Origin: Zygnema cylindricum
Taxonomy: Eukaryota > Streptophyta > Zygnematophyceae > Zygnematales > Zygnemataceae
DNA length: 64,000 bases
Reading direction: 5' to 3'
Assembly (NCBI GenBank): GCA_037447655.1
Contig: JBBHKE010002394.1
Location: 90,280-154,279 of the forward strand
A model generated the notes under the pieces. The model was given only the letters and a program-made list of their open reading frames with translations. It ran no database searches and was not told the DNA's origin. Positions 32,933 to 44,329 of the stretch are shown in pieces. Each line of letters starts with the position of its first letter. Position 1 is the first letter of the stretch. The translations under genes were made by a program, and so were the position numbers.

Positions 32933-33512
32933 TGGTAAGAAATTGGGAGGGGTAAAGGGGCGGTTCAAATGGGGGGTTGAAGGCGGGGGGGGAGTGAAGG
33001 GAGGGGTGAAGGGAGGGGTGAAGTGTGGGGGGTAAGGGGGCAATTAAGAGGGGGGCTATTAAAAGAGGGAATTAAAGACGGGGGTGAAGGGGGGGGAGTG
33101 AAGCGGGACTTGGTGAGTAGTTGAGAGGGCATTTGGGGGGGGTTTGAAAGGGATTTGAGGGGGGAGTTACAAAGGGCTGGGAGGGGTGTTGGGAGGGGTT
33201 TTTGGGGAAATTACGACTGCTTTGGTAAGAGTTTGGGAGGGGTCAAGGGGCGCTTGAAGGGGAAGTTGAAGGCGGGGGGGGTGAAGGACGGGGGGGTGAA
33301 GGGGAGGGGAAAGGGAGGGATGAAGGAGGGGATAAGGCAGCAATTAAGAGGGGGGATGAAAGAGGGAAATAAGGGCGGGGGTGAAGGGGGAGCATGAAGG
33401 GCAGCGTAAATGGGGGCCTGGTGAGTATTTTAGCGGGCATTTGGGGGGGTTTTGACAGGAATTACAAAGGGTTGGGAGAGGTGTTGGGAAAAAGAACATG
33501 TTCGCAGAAGAA
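32933..33512. repeat. ~290-bp tandem duplication in a G-rich tract
   Basis: Copy 1 begins at 32933 and copy 2 at 33223 (both TGGTAAGA). Order is kept through GGGAGGGGT, TTGAAGGCGGGGG, AATTAAGAGGGGGG, GGGCATTTGGGGGGG and TTACAAAGGG. The strand is extremely G-rich. Confidence 0.85.
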
Positions 33513-33589
33513 TAGCGACAGCTGCGATGAGAGAAGACAAATCTCATTTTTTATTCCCTTTTTCTCTGTTTTTTTCCATCACATTTTGT

Positions 33590-34440
33590 TACTTTCCTGC
33601 TTCCCCCCATCTCCTCTCCCTTCCCCTCTACACTTGCCGACCAGTCCATGATTCTCCCCCCTTTTAACTGCTCTACAACATTCCTCTCCCCCTCTCCCCC
33701 CTCTCCCTCTCCCCCCCCCCACTCCCCAATTTCAACCCCTTTCAGCTCCCTTAGATCCTCCGGAATTCCCCAGGAGGGAGGGGGGGGGGGGGGGCAGAGA
33801 GGGAGAGAGTGGCAGAGGCAGGGCTCAAAGAAATTAGTCCTATCGGAAAAATGTTGTTAGTCCCTCTCCCTTCTTGACTTCAACAAAGAGACAAAATTGA
33901 CGGCAAATAAGAACAGCACCCCCCCCCCCCCCTCTCTCCACCTTTCAACCAACAGAAACTCCCTTCTCTTTCCAAAAAAAAAACTTGCGCCTCGTCCCCT
34001 TCCCACTCTCCCCTCCTCGCTGCTCGTCCTCTCCCTCCTCTCCTTCCCCTCTCTCCCCCCCACACCCCCCCCCCCCCAGAAAAACTTTCCCAGAAAGCTT
34101 CCAAAAGCAGCCTGAAAAACTCCCTCACATCTTTTCAAAACCCCCAAACTAACCCCCCCTAACCCAACCCTCACTCTCCCCCCCCCCCCCCCCAAAAGCA
34201 ACTCTCCTCCCCCCTCTCTCTCCAAACTGAAATCTTGCAATCCTTCCCTCTCTACCCACCCTTCCTTCCCCAACCCCTTTCCCAGTCCCTCCCCCCCCCC
34301 TTCCTCCCCACTACAAACCCCCCTCCTCCCTCTGCGCAGCTGACAGTCTTCCGACAGAGTCACCGAAATCCGGGAAGGGGGGGGGGAGGGGAGACATATC
34401 CCTCACCCCCTTCTCTCTCCCTATCCCCCCTCCCTCTTGC
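33590..34440. repeat. Polypyrimidine tract with C-runs
   Basis: C/T-rich with several C runs of 10-15 (near 33918, 34066 and 34180), broken by a short G run at 33780-33794. No gene. Confidence 0.85.
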
Positions 34441-34484
34441 CCGCCGACAACTTCTCTTTGAACCCTCCCTGTCTTATCCCTCTT

Positions 34485-35730
34485 TTTGTTTCTTCTCTTT
34501 TGTTTCAAACCAACAAAGAAGAAAATTCTCTCTCGCCCCCCCTCATCCACCCTCTCCCTCCCCCCCCAAAAGAAAAACTTTTCTCCAAAGCTTCCTTTAC
34601 CTCACTGGGGACTCCTCTCAGACGCCTATCCTCCTTCCCCTCCTCCTCCTCCTCCTTGCTCCCCTCCTCGTCCACCCTCCCTCCCCCTCTTCCTCCTCCC
34701 CCTTCTCCCGATTTCTGACTTTGCTCTCCTCCCCCTCCTTCTCCCCCCTCCTCCTTCCCCCTCCTCTTCTTCCTCCCCCTCTAGCCCCTCGGCCCCCTCC
34801 TCTCCCTCCCTCCTCTCCCTCCCCTCCTCTCCCTCCCTCCTCTCTCCTCCCTCCTCTCCCTCTATATCCTGGATCCGGATTTCCCAAAATCCTCCTCGAA
34901 CCTCCCAATCTCACAACCCCTCCTTATACTTTCGTCCTCTCCTCTCCTCCTCTCACTCCCTCTCCCCTCTCCCTCCCTCCCTCTCCCTCCCCTTCCTTGC
35001 GCCTGCCAGCCCCGGTAGGAGGGGACGCGCGCAGGAAGCAGCCGAGAGTGAGAATAAGACAAAATAAATTTGGCGCTATTCCTGCGCCCTTGCAGCTGTC
35101 CCCCCCCCCCAGGCCTCCCCTCTGCTGCAGCGCCGACAATGTTGCCGTACAGCCTACATGGTTAACTTTTATGTGAAAACTGCCGCACAGAACTATGCCG
35201 CACTCCCGTTGTACCGATGTTAGCAAAAGAGCCCCTGTTATGATTTCACGCGTGAAAAAACGACAGAGTACAGAGCACGGACATGACCGTACGCTGCAAA
35301 CTTACACGTGTTTACCTTCTGTCTTATGTGCCACGTGGCAACGACCGCAGGAAATTCTCCAATTCTGAACTTTGATGGTCAATCTTTCGCAGTTTCAAGC
35401 TTTTGACATTTTCTATCGCTGCGTTCCTTTGGCGTATGAGAAGGGTACACGTGGAGATTGTTGCATTCTCGGGATTTTTCGTTCTTTGGCAATTGACGAT
35501 CTCAATCGATATTTTGAAAATCGTAATGGTGCGCCAATACAATATTGTCGGTACGAGAGAATACACCACGGCAGATCCGAGTCAAATTCGCTGTCGCGGT
35601 GGTCTTTTGTCGCTGCCTATCAGTTGATGGATACACACGTGCAAAACTTTAAAATTTGCAGGATTTTGTACTTTTTGCCAGCGTACGGTCAAACCAGTTC
35701 GCTTGTGACGCTGAGCCTACACTACAACTA
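34485..35730. repeat. Duplicate of the kinase-A upstream region
   Basis: Collinear with about 20530-22355: the AACCAACAAAGAAGA block, the long CCT tract, GATCCGGATTTCCCAAAATCC, AATTTGGCGCTATTC, CTGCTGCAGCGCCGACA, then one copy of the ~300-bp upstream repeat. Similarity stops near 35730, just before the palindromic element. Confidence 0.85.
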
Positions 35731-35805
35731 CACCGCGCATCTATTAGTGTCAAAGTTTAAATAGTGTTGAAGAAAATTTACCGTAATTGATGCTAATTAA
35801 AAAAA

Positions 35806-36700
35806 AAAAAAAAAAAAAGGTGTATTCTAATTTCGGCATTATGCCAATTTGGGAACAGCAAAAATGGAATATTCGCCGTACTATTATAAACAGTAATATA
35901 TGTATTCGTACAAAATATTTGAAATCGTACGCCGTGGTGAAATATATTCGTACATGTCCAGACTAGGTGTCAGACTAATCCCGTTTTTGAGCGCACGTTC
36001 CTATGCGTGCGCCTATAATTTAATTCATTTTTTGTAAAATTTTCACTTGAAAAGGTACATCTATGTACGGTCTGACATAGACCGTACACCACACTATTTA
36101 AATACTAATGTACTTTCGTTCATTACGCTATTTTGTGTGGTACCTTAATTAACGTCAAATAAAATTTACAATCATGTATCCTATTTGAGGAAAAAATCAA
36201 AATTTTAAGAACCCAAATTAGTGACTTTGACACTAATAACGATGCGCGGTGTACACCGCGAATCGTTATTAGTGTCATAACTCTAATTTGGGTTATTAAG
36301 ATTTTGAATTTTCTTTTCAAATAGGATACATGATTTTAATTTTTCCTGAGACATTAATTAAAGTACCGTACAAAATAGCGTAAAGCCCGAAAGTACAATA
36401 AAATCTAAATAGTATAGTGTACGGTCGATGTCAGACCGTACATAAATGTACCTTTTCAAGTGAAAATTGACAAAAAATGAATTAAATCGGACGCGTAACG
36501 CATAATAACGTGCGCTAATAAAACGGGATTGGTCTGAAACGTAAATTTATCTGAAATGTACGGATATTTAAATTTCACTACGGTGTACGATTTTTTATAT
36601 TTTGTACGGATACATATAATAATGTATATAATCGTACAGAAAATTTTCCAATTTTGCTGTTCCAAATTAGCGTTAATACTGAAATTAGAATAAACCTTTT
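35806..36700. mobile_element. ~0.9-kb near-palindromic element (foldback/MITE-like)
   Basis: The two halves are inverted repeats of each other along the whole length, centred at 36252/36253 in the perfect palindrome CGCGGTGTACACCGCG (36245-36260). Examples: GTGTATTCTAATTTC near 35819 pairs with GAAATTAGAATAAAC near 36681, and TATGTACGGTCTGACAT near 36063 with its partner near 36428. The arms end in A and T runs. No coding capacity. It sits exactly where the duplicated kinase upstream region ends and pseudogene C begins. No clear target duplication was found. Confidence 0.75.
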
Positions 36701-36714
36701 TTTTTATTATTTAC

Positions 36715-37039
36715 ATGGGTGCTGACGTCAGAATAGATTCTAACCTTGTATTGATGTCCAACAACATCGTCAAGTTGGTCTACATCCTCGGTGGATTCGC
36801 AGTGCACACCGGACAGTGCAGCTCGCGGTTTTGGAAGATTTGTGAAAGCAGTGGTGGAGGAACCTTTAAAAGAACGTTTAAAAGCCATCTGTCGAAGTGA
36901 TCTCAACGACTATCCCACGTCTTCTCTAGTGATAGAACTCAATCAACTAGCTGACGCGTATGGAAGCACAGATCCCCCACCGATGGAGGAAATTGAGGCA
37001 AAAAATAGCCCCACATTGGTCGAGAAAGGCAAGGAGAAG
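36715..37039 (+). pseudogene. Kinase copy C: fragment of the pseudokinase exon
   Basis: Matches gene A exon 1 from about 23258 to its donor at 23584, and keeps the donor GTCAAGG at 37040. It lacks the first ~130 codons and has a 1-base insertion near 36811 (HTGQCSS against HTDSVVYS) that splits the frame into 36715-36900 and 36791-37039. No kinase exon follows downstream, so it cannot give a full protein. Confidence 0.8.
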
Positions 37040-37500
37040 GTCAAGGCGTGCCCTCTCTCACTCCCACCCCCAATCACCACCTCAACACGTGTATTCTGAT
37101 GTCCTATATGTATATGTGATATCACTGTTTAAGTCAAGGACCTTTGAATTTATTTTCCATGAACCCAAAAAGATTATGCATAGAGAGATCAAGAACTATT
37201 GTTTTCCAGTATTGTTCATTTTTGGTTTCTTTCTTGGTTTTCCACTTCTACTTGCTTCATTTTATTAGAACTTTTTTTTTCTGAAGTTTTCGGATGTTTT
37301 ATCAAATTGGTGTGTAGAAATTGTATACAAAAATACGTGATTGTTGTACAGAAAGCATTTGCAAATGGAAGTTCAGATATAGTTCGGTTTGAAACAAATG
37401 AGATTGATGTGAATGCTTGTGTCCAATTTAAAACCCGAAACGAAACGATGATAAGATAAGATGGAATTGAATGTTTGAGCGAGAGTAACTTAGCAAAATC
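37040..37500 (+). repeat. Duplicate of gene A intron 1 segment
   Basis: Collinear with about 23585-24075: GGGACCTTTGAATTT-like, ATGCATAGAGAGATC, TTTTCCAGTATTGTTC and the AGCATTTGCAAATGGAAG blocks. Confidence 0.8.
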
Positions 37501-38090
37501 ATCGCTTTCACCTCCCCCTCCCCCTCCCCCTCCCCCTCCCACTACCCCTCCCCCCCTCCCCCCTCCCCCTTCCCCCTCCCTCCTCCCTCTCCCTCTCCCC
37601 CCCTCTCCTTCCCACTACCTAGCCCCCCCCCCTCCCCTCTCCCTCTACCACTCCCCCCTCCCTCTCCCCCTCCCTCTCCCCTTCTCCCTCTAACTTCCCC
37701 CTCTCCCTCCCTTCCTCGCTCTCTCTCAATATCTCTCTCCCTGTCTCCCTTTTTTTTTCTCTCTCTCTCTCAACCTATCTCTCTGTCTCCCTCCCCCTTC
37801 CTTTTTCTCCCCCTCTCCCTCTCCCGCTTTCTCTTCCTTTCCTTACCCCCTTTTTCCTCTCCCCACTCCCTCTCCCCCTCCTCTCCCTCTTCCTCTCCCT
37901 CTCTTTCTTCCTCTCCTCTCCCTCTTCCTCTCCTCTCCCTCTCCCTCTCCCTTCCCCTACCTCTCCAACTTCCTCGCACTCTCCCTCTCCTTCTTTCTTT
38001 TCCTCTCCCCCTCCCCTCTCCCCATCCCCAACCCCTTTCCCCCTCCCTCTTCGCCCCTCTTCCCCTCCCTCCTCCCTCTACTTGGTTTGG
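37501..38090. repeat. Very long polypyrimidine tract
   Basis: Nearly 600 bp of CCCT/CTCC/CTTC-rich sequence, much longer than the corresponding tract in gene A intron 1 (24091-24180). Confidence 0.93.
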
Positions 38091-38099
38091 AGAAAAGAA

Positions 38100-38290
38100 A
38101 ATATGTACAACTAATGTGATTGGCGTACACAAAAATTTATAAATGGATTTTTTGATTTAGTTCAGTCGTAAGCGTGAGTTCAATTTAAAATATGAAACGA
38201 ATCCTAAAAAAGCTAAATGGTAAAGCTAAGTGTTTATGATGTAATTAGACATGATGAAATGTTTGAGAGAGCGGAACCAAACTTACGTGA
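38100..38290 (+). repeat. Third partial copy of the intron 1 segment
   Basis: Diverged copy of about 37320-37490, with GTACAACTAATGTGATTGGC, TTTAGTTCAGT, AATTTAAAATATGAAACGAA and AATGTTTGAGAGAG blocks in the same order. It shows local tandem duplication after the pyrimidine tract. Confidence 0.6.
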
Positions 38291-38941
38291 TATACTTAAA
38301 ATGCCCCTCGCCATCCCATCCACCCAGCTGACAATGCCTGTGGGGGCCCACCACTCTGAAGAGGGAAGATGGCCTTAGAGGCCTCCGTACATTCTCGCAG
38401 GAAGAAGTGGAGGATGCGCGACAAAATAGTCACAATTTACTGCCTTCCCATTGTGGTTGGTCATCACAGGTCAATCATTAGTGGTCTGCCTACAGGGGGA
38501 CGCCTACTCCCTCTTACCTTTGATTCCTTGAAAACCGGAGTTGGCCATTTTGGGTAACCAAGAGAGATCTTGGGACCACGGACGTCCAATCCGACAAAAG
38601 AAGCTCAAGTCCAAACCCAAATTCTTCACAGAATGCAAGGAATTAGAAAAAGATGGAAGTGGGAGAGAGGAATATGCATTCACATGTAAAACAAGGTAGG
38701 AAAGACTTTTAGAAACCCATTATAAAAGTACGAGTAAAACAAAAGATGTTAATTGGGACGAATTTGTCCCTATCAATAAAGCCTTGTCTTTTTCCTTGCC
38801 TTTGTGAATGATAATCTACGCTTGTAGAAAAATCAAACTACTTAACTCTAACAGCGAGAAAAGAATCTTAGTGGCAGTCCAATGAAAAAATGCCACGTGC
38901 CCAATCTGACAGTTAAGAATAATGCGCTTGCAGAGGCGCCG
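38291..38941. other. Non-coding spacer before Copia-C4
   Basis: No gene, RNA or shared repeat recognised. Confidence 0.55.
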
Positions 38942-39998
38942 TGAAACTCTGAGACCTCCATAAGTCCTCAGAGTGGACAGCTTCCAAGAAGCCTCTAGGA
39001 TAATCCTGACCCCTTTGTGTTTTAGCAAAAATAATTGCCGCCCTGGCAAACAAAAAACCCTGGACTACCTTCACCCCTGTGAAGGCAAGACTCCCCTGAG
39101 TTGATAGCAAAAAGAATCTCTGAATTTGCTCCCCCTGAGCAGTAAGTTATGGAGGGTCAAAGTTGACCTTTTGTACAGAAGCTCTCTGGGAGAGAGGGTC
39201 CTTCTCCTAATTTTTCTAAGTCTTATCTCTCTCACAGACTCTATCTACTGATGTACAGAACCAATCAGATTACAGTTTCGTACGCAAAAGAACAACTGTC
39301 GGTGTACTTTATGTACGGACATTGTACGACATGGCCTAAATGTCGACACATGTCATATCCGGATTGCTCCCTTGATCCTTGGAGATGCTGCGCTCCAATG
39401 TTACATCGCCACGTGTCATTCGATGTGGCGATGGCCACAAACCGCCGAAATCTTCTTCCGCGATCTCGGCGCTAATTCCGGCCGTCCGATTATATTCGAT
39501 TTTAATCGTAGCCGTAATAAATATATGCGCGGTATTCGTTTCACTAAAGAAATAAATGCGCGGTATTGATTTTTTGTCCGTACCGTAATCCGTACTTATA
39601 CATTACCGGATCTTTGTATCCTGTAAACAATTACAGTTAAATGATTTATCCTACGTTTTCATGTTTAAATAAATATCAAACCATATACTACGTAACATTA
39701 GTTCTAGACTTAACGGCTAAGGCTACCGGCTAACTGTTGTGTGCCGGCCAAAAGGTACCAGGATCAAATCTTGTGGCCGGCACATACCCTTTTAGTAAAT
39801 AAACCCTTAACTAATATAAATTTCCCGTAAACCTCTGGATAGCCTAGGTAGCCATGGCTCTAGCTCCCTCTCCAATTTCTCAGTGACTGCGACAAGTTTG
39901 AGAGTTGGAGAAAGAAGTTAGAGGTAGAGTGCCTCGGCTTTTTTCTATATTTCTATTTAGACCTAGAAAATACTTAAAATGGACCATTAATTTCTACA
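38942..39998 (-). repeat. Copia-C4 3' LTR
   Basis: 1057 bp, starting TGTAGAAATTAATGG on the minus strand and ending in the Gag-leader segment. Contains an antisense tRNA-like block near 39711-39787. Confidence 0.9.
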
Positions 39999-40011
39999 TT
40001 CCTCTTATTTT

Positions 40012-41555
40012 CTAGTCAATTTTTAATTTCAGACCACACTTCTCCCTGCAGAAAATTAGCTTAGGCGAAGGCACAGGTTTGGTCATCATATCTGCTACCA
40101 TCTCACTGTCTGGTCTGTACTCTAAACTAATTATTTTGTTTCTCTCTAACAAAGCTGAGTCTGATGTCCATGTGTTTGGCTTTAAAATGATGTTTAGGAT
40201 TGGCAAAAATAGTAATTGTTGCCTGATTATCACAAAATATTTTCTGCACACCACTCTTAAGATGACCAAGTTCACCAAGTAAAGACTTGACCCACATCAA
40301 TTCTTTAACAGCAGAGCAAGAGGCCATATACTCAGCCTCCATGGTGGATTGAGCAATAACCTTTTGCTGTTTGCTACTCCAACAGCAAGCCCCATCTCCC
40401 ACATATAATACATATCCAGAAGTGCATCTCCTCATCGGAGCATCACCATAACTAGCATCACTCCATGTAGTGATGTCAGTATTCTCCCCACCCAAATAAA
40501 ACCATAGATCCCTAGTTCATAACAAGTATCGAAGAACTCTCTTAGCTGCCTCCCAATCCCTCTTAGTGGGAGCATTTAGACTTCTACTCAGCACTCCTAC
40601 AGCTGAGCTAAATCCGGCCGGGTACAATTCATAAAATAGATTAGACTTCCCACTACTTGCCTGTAAGGAATAGTCTGCATGAACTTCTGTTCTTCAGGAG
40701 ATAATTCCTCGTCTAAGACTATGACTCCTTCTTCCTCACTTCCCTTCTTAAACTCCATTGGAGTTGTACAACTATTAGCTTTATCCAATTGAAATTTTTC
40801 AAGCATGTTCCCTATTGCTTCCTTTTGAGTGAGTCTTATAATTTTCCTTTTTCGGTCTCTCTCTACTTGAATTCCCAAAATATATTTTGCTTCTCCCATA
40901 TCTTTCATTTCAAATCTCCGTTTAAGATCGGTTTTCAATTAATTAATTTTTTCTATTGATTTACTTAAAACAAGCAAATCATCAACATAAATTGCAATAA
41001 ATAAAAAACCTTCCTCATCTTCGAAAATATAGATTGAGTGATCTGAGCTGATTCGAATATATCCCAGACCGGTAAGAAACACATCAAGCTTGTTATTCCA
41101 TCGTCGAGGCGCCTGTTTCAAACCATAAAGAGTTTTAATCAGCCTGCATACCTTACTCTCCTCTCCTTCCTCCACAAATCATTCGGGTTGTCGCATGAAG
41201 ATCTCCTCTTCCAATTCTCCATGCAAAAAGGCTTTCTTGATGTCCATCTGATGCACTTCCATGTCTTCCCTGCTGCCAGGCTGAGAAGTATGCGGACGGA
41301 GGGAAATCTGACGACCGGGGCAAAGGTTTCCTCGTAGTCAATTCCCTCTTTTTGTGTAAATCCCTTTGCCACTAATCGGGCCTTGTAGAGCTCGATTGTG
41401 TTATCTGGGTTCAGTTTTAATTTGAAAACCCACTTACAACCGATTGGTTTTCGGTTAGGTGGACAATCCACCAGCTCCCAAGTATCGGCTGCCATAATAG
41501 AGGCCATCTCCTCATTGATGGCTATCTTCCACCAGTTTCTTTCTGGACAAGTCAT
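40012..41555 (-). pseudogene. Copia-C4 reverse transcriptase and RNase H
   Basis: Open pieces 41139-41555 ([32 protein letters not shown]), 40939-41175 (LYGLKQAPRRWN, AIYVDDLLVLS), 40597-40938 (FEMKDMGEAKYILGIQ, NCTRPDL) and 40012-40495 (TWSDASYGD, STMEAEYMA, FCDNQA, HMDIRLSFVRE). A loss of bases near 41280 garbles the LAAAEDMEVHQMDIKTAF segment. Stops or shifts also lie near 40937 and 40596, and around 40130-40280 between the RNase H pieces. Confidence 0.92.
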
Positions 41556-42065
41556 CGCCTCTCCATAAGTTTGAGGTTCATCTTGATGAGATAGTTTAGT
41601 TACCTTGTTATTAACCTATTTTTCTTACAATCTTTTGCTACTTCTCCTTCCCCCCTCAAAATCTGAGGCCGGAATAGATTGTTCTCGTGGATTCTTTCGA
41701 ACAAACTCGGCTTCTCCCTTATCCCTTGATTCCGAATCAATTTCCACCGGGTCTTCCGCTTCAGGTAGAGTTGTCACTAGAGTTTCCACAGCCGAGTTCT
41801 TTTCGGTCTGATTTGTATCTGCAAGAATGTCATCTTCTCTAAAACCCGGATAGTTAGGGAGCTCAAAGTCATCGGAATATTCTCACTCAAATCTGATTTT
41901 TACTGACTTTGTATATTTGAAGGGATCCACAGACTTTCCTTCATCCATAACTACTAGATGTTTTACTAAGATTATATCTTCCTTTTTTAGATCATAAACT
42001 CTATACCCTTTAACATCCTCATCATATCCTTATAAGTATCCCGGTTTTCCTTTAGGATCTAGCTT

Positions 42066-42869
42066 CTAATTAGACCGATCTGTATCTAGACTGAATACTT
42101 GACTGCCGAAAACCTTTAAGTGAGATAAGTCTAGTTTCCGGCCTGTCCATCTCTCATAAGGTGTTTGATCTTTTATAGTTGAAGTAAGAACACTATTTTT
42201 GAGGTAATTAGCACAGTTTATTGCTTCTGCCCAAAACCTTCTTCCTATCTTCTTATCCGACAACATACTTCTAGCACTATCACTTAGTGTTCTATTTAAC
42301 ATTTCTGCTACCCCATTCTGTTCCGGGTTTTCTGGAACTGTCTTTTGGTGTTGGACCCCATCCTCCCTCAGAAAATCCTCAAACTGGTTAGAAGTATACT
42401 CTCCACCATTGTCACTACTAACTCTCTTGATTGGATTTTCATGGAGTTTTTCGCTCCATGCTTTATATTGTCTAAAACAATCCTGAGCTTCGGACTTGTT
42501 TTTCAAAAAATACACCCGGGAATACCGAGACCAATCATCAGTTATAGTCATCATAAATCTCTTCCTCCCCGGTGAGGGCACTCTAGCCGGTCCCCAAACA
42601 TATGTGTGTACTAGATCTAGATTTTTTTCTCCCTTATAGGTGGCTGTTTTAGAAAAGGGTAATCTGTGTGATTTACCTTGAGCACATCCACTACAATCAC
42701 TAATATCATCATTCTCACTGAACTGAATCCCTTCCACCACTCCCATCTTTTTCATCTCTCTTAACTTATCTAGATTCACATGCCCAAGCCTCTTATGCCA
42801 CATCATAATATCATGAACACCAGTATAATAAAATTTCTTCTTTTCATTACTTAAGATCAGCCTAAACAT
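42066..42869 (-). pseudogene. Copia-C4 integrase
   Basis: 267 codons with the HHCC finger (MWHKRLGHVN, DCSGCAQGK), DLVHTYVWGP (the first catalytic Asp of the family HTDIWGP is Tyr here), VSSDNGGEY, EQNGVAEMLNRTL (Arg after the catalytic Glu is Met) and YERWTGRK. Missense changes at conserved sites indicate decay even where the frame is open. Confidence 0.9.
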
Positions 42870-43019
42870 CCCATGTCTACCTTTCTCAGCAATGAAATAG
42901 ACATCCTCCTCAAAACTAGCAGTAAAGACTCCTTCCCTAATGCTAGTGAAAAAACCCTTATCATCTTATAGAGATGTAGAGATAAGATTTTTGTTCAGCT
43001 CTGGAATAAACAATACATC

Positions 43020-44329
43020 GGAGAATGTTAATATGGATGTCTTTCATTCTACTAACACTTTCAAATCTACTGATCCCACAAGAGTAGTGGTGACTATCCT
43101 CCCATCTCCGTACTCTATCCCTACGTTGGTAATCTTTTTTATCTTAGTGAACAGGTGTCTATCCTTACACATGTGATGGAGGCACCTGAATCTACAATCC
43201 AGCCTGCTTCACTTTTCAATCCACCGTAAACACATTTCTGCCTTCGTGGAATTTTGACCTCGTTTTTCGCCTCCAACTCCTCATCCAAAAGGCGCTCATC
43301 GTCCTCGTCCTCGGATTCCGCCTCAAGTACCTGTGTGACAAGGGCCTTTTTCTTTCCTCTCGGGGTACCACCGGTCTGCCCTTTTTTTTTACCGAAGCTC
43401 GGTTAGCTTAGTGCACTCTGCCATATAGTGCCTTGGTTTCTTACAAAAATGACATAAACCTTTGGGAGCCCTTTGTTCGAACTCGTCGGCCTGTTTTTTC
43501 TGCTCCCTACCCCCATAGTTTCTGACCGGTTTTCGGGAATCTCTGTTCCTCTAATCAGTTGCTATTGCCAAGGCTTGGCCACTCTTTCCTCCCCTTCGGA
43601 TCTCAATTGTATTCTCTTGAACGAGAATCATCCCTACCACTGAGTTCCATATCCACCTTGAGTCAGGCAAGTCCTGCACACGGTAAACTATGTTCACGAA
43701 CTCATCAGGTAACTTCATCAGTAAACAGTTAACCTTTTCTTTTTCACTAAAATCTTTTCCCGCACTCTCTAGCTCCATGAAGAGTGTAGCAAGCTCATTG
43801 CAAAAATCCAACATATTTCCCCCTTTGTATACATACTCCTTAACTTTCTGATCAGCCAACTGTTGTTGCTGAATCGTACCACTTCGGTACATCTCTATGA
43901 GAGCCATCCAAAGATCGGATGCCCTTTCTACCTGCAAATGAGGACATGCAAGTCCTTGAGTGAGATGGCGTAGGATGAAGTGTTTTGCCGCCATATTGTT
44001 AAAGTCCCAGGTTTAGTATCATTCTCCTCGTTCCTCGAAATAAGTGACATGAATGCCGAACCAGTTGCTATTGGTGTGGTCACCTCCTTCTCCTTTCCTT
44101 TGTCCACACCTCTCCTTCTTTTGTTTCCTCCGTTGAAGATGGATCCTCTTTCCTGGTGAATCTGGTTCCTCCAAATCCTGGAGGAATTCAAAGACTTGAT
44201 GGACGCCCCAACCGTCCACTCACTATCCCCTAAAACCTTTTTTCGCATAGAGCTCCTATCATCATACTTTCCCAGTATATGAAGCCGGTTCCATTAAAGA
44301 TTGGTACCCTAGAGGGTGGGCCCATAACC
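43020..44329 (-). pseudogene. Copia-C4 Gag and protease
   Basis: Frames 43928-44248 and 43551-43994 read the Gag N-terminal and UBN2 regions (RASDLWMALIEMYRSGTIQQQQLADQ in pieces, LLMKLPDEFVNIVYRV). A stop follows near 43551. The zinc knuckle region (about 43420-43470) and protease region are still readable in other frames. Gag would start in the LTR as in C5. Confidence 0.85.
44315..44329 (-). promoter_or_regulatory. Copia-C4 primer-binding site
   Basis: Minus strand GGTTATGGGCCCACC, a 15-nt complement of the anticodon arm of plant-type initiator tRNA-Met (GGUGGGCCCAUAACC), directly after the 5' LTR. Confidence 0.85.

Noticed and set aside
32293-33043. Long Leu/Pro/Ala and Arg/Gly frames over the CCTGCCTCC minisatellite
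   Set aside because: Opposite-strand readings of the same minisatellite; no support as genes.
34235-35176. 313-codon plus-strand frame resembling an extensin
   Set aside because: Composition artefact in a polypyrimidine tract that is the duplicate of non-coding kinase upstream DNA. No SPPPP periodicity and no signal peptide.
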